Shown: positions 62,878 to 64,000 of the stretch, one piece after another
Numbering within the stretch: position 1 is the stretch's first letter
Layout: each line of letters begins with the position of its first letter
Source: Micrasema longulum
Taxonomy: Eukaryota; Arthropoda; Insecta; Trichoptera; Brachycentridae
Assembly (NCBI GenBank): GCA_022494885.1
Contig: JAGVSM010004240.1
Coordinates: forward strand, 110,127 to 174,126
DNA length: 64,000 nt
Direction of reading: 5' to 3'
The notes under the pieces: generated by a model
What the model saw: only the letters and a program-made list of their open reading frames with translations
What the model was told of the DNA's origin: nothing
Database searches by the model: none
Position numbers and translations under genes: made by a program

Positions 62878-64000
62878 TTTTATTTTTTATTTTTTTATTT
62901 TCTTTTATTCAGGAAACATACAGTACAGTTACAAAGTTTAATATTTTACACAATTAGACTTAATTCTAATAATGGACCAGTGAAGTTTCCATATTATAAA
63001 GCAATTATATGTAAGGTTAATTATGAAAGTATAAAAAAGAGAAGGAAAAAGAAAACATAAATGAAAGTTGTTTAAAAATTGAAATTTAAGTGAAAAAAAT
63101 ACATTTTAAGGTTTGTAGTTTGTAGTGAGTATTTACAAATGGAAATAATATTAAAATGAAGAAAACTTGTAAGAGTAATTAAGAATTAAGAATGGAAATA
63201 AAGAATGAAAAACATACTCAGATGTAAAAATAAAATAAAATAGTAATAACATTTTTTTTTAAAAGGAAAAACATGAACACATATTTATTTTAAGGGATTC
63301 AAAGAAACGATGCGAAGAATCTTTAAGTGAAATATAAGACAGTAAATTTAAATTTAGGTCAATTTAAAAACATCTTCAAAATTAATGACACATTATAGTA
63401 AGAGCAGCAATATATTGATTTTATTAACATATATAATATAAGTAATTAAAAGTAGTTTAAAAGTATAACAAGTATAAAAACATGCCAATGGCAGCAGAGA
63501 AAAAGAAAAAATAAAGAAGGAATAACAAGTATGGCAAGTAATCATTTAAAATTTTAAAAAACAATATAAGGAGAAGATTTTAAACCAAGAGAAGTCGATA
63601 AAAATTTCATTAAAGCGATTTTAGAAGTAATACAAAATTTCAAAAGAGAAATTTAATTTATAATAATAATATGAATGTATGTAATTTGAGTGATATAAGA
63701 GAAAAGGGACCAACCGGAGTTTTATTCAAAAGTTTTCAATACACTATTTTTAAATAATTGTAATCCTGTATGATATATATCTATATGGTTAAAAAAGCTG
63801 TTAAAAGTGGAACCCGATCTGTGTAAAAACGAATTCTGGCAATAGTTCGTATTGACACTAGGTATTCTAAAGGTTGGGTGATTTCGTAGGGCAAGTGATG
63901 GACAGTTAATTTGAATTTTATTTAGGAGCTGGGATGAATCAGCTAGACTGTTAATAATTTTATAGAGGAATGTGAGGTCCATTAATGTTCTCCTTTTTTC
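62878..64000 (-). mobile_element. LINE 3' part, running off the window end
   Basis: Reversed tail near 62880, then TCAGGAAACATACAGTACAG, which recalls the 3' end at 30695-30715. A UTR of about 840 bp follows and then minus ORF 63722-63982: MDLTFLYKIINSLADSSQLL, INCPSLALRNHPTFRIPSVN and FLHRSGSTFNSFFNHIDIY, the end of ORF2. The frame is open to near the window edge, so more of the element probably lies beyond 64000. Confidence 0.75.

Overview
This is an AT-rich eukaryotic window (A+T clearly in excess by eye), almost certainly from an insect and perhaps a moth or butterfly. The evidence is indirect: mariner and piggyBac transposons, Jockey/CR1/L2-like and RTE-type LINEs, tRNA-headed SINEs with pol III boxes, long AT-rich intergenic DNA, and no sign of prokaryotic gene organisation. 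The species cannot be named from the sequence.

It is a transposon graveyard. Nearly every recognisable protein fragment is the 3' portion of a non-LTR reverse transcriptase (5'-truncated LINEs, at least ten families, many frameshifted), a decayed DNA transposase, or an RTE C-terminus. For convenience the families are named locally: LINE-A, B, C, D, E, F and G (Jockey/CR1-like), an L2-like LINE (8.2-9.1 kb), an RNase H-bearing LINE (56.1-57.3 kb), RTE-A/RTE-C and a BovB-like RTE (43.5-44.7 kb); mariners M1 and M2; a piggyBac (34.7-37.2 kb); SINE1 to SINE4; a palindromic MITE P; dispersed repeat H; and a high-copy foldback-like family called F.

Layout: 0-10 kb holds LINE-B/G/D/E fragments, four F copies, a mariner split by a LINE, an inverted repeat and the L2-like LINE. 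10-18 kb holds LINE-A with a SINE, a CpG-richer non-repetitive island (11.2-11.8 kb), LINE-D split by antisense LINE-C, a LINE with a 148-bp triplication, and MITE P. 18-31 kb holds two LINE-D reverse-transcriptase copies, RTE fragments in inverted pairs, repeat H and more LINE 3' ends. 31-40 kb holds SINE2, F, tandem RTE-A, the piggyBac interrupted by LINE-A (itself carrying a mariner) and by MITE P, a duplicated SINE1 segment, and SINE2. 40.8-43.1 kb is the least repetitive part and holds the best host-gene candidate: a first coding exon at 42641-42827 on the + strand with a clean GTAAGT donor. 43-64 kb returns to dense repeats: BovB-like RTE, two M2 mariners, RTE-A, a triple nest at 50.3-51.7 kb, LINE-G, the RNase H LINE with an exact 13-bp target duplication, LINE-F, F inside SINE2, and RTE-A split by a LINE.

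The strongest unexplained signal is family F (about 16 loci). It has a hairpin-bearing end module, a second inverted-repeat module, dimer and inverted-dimer forms from 130 to over 600 bp, and 10-11 bp target duplications where both flanks can be read. A second one is a recurring stem-loop just before the A-rich tails of many LINE families: the structure is kept while the sequence differs. No rRNA, CRISPR array, operon or functional tRNA gene was seen.
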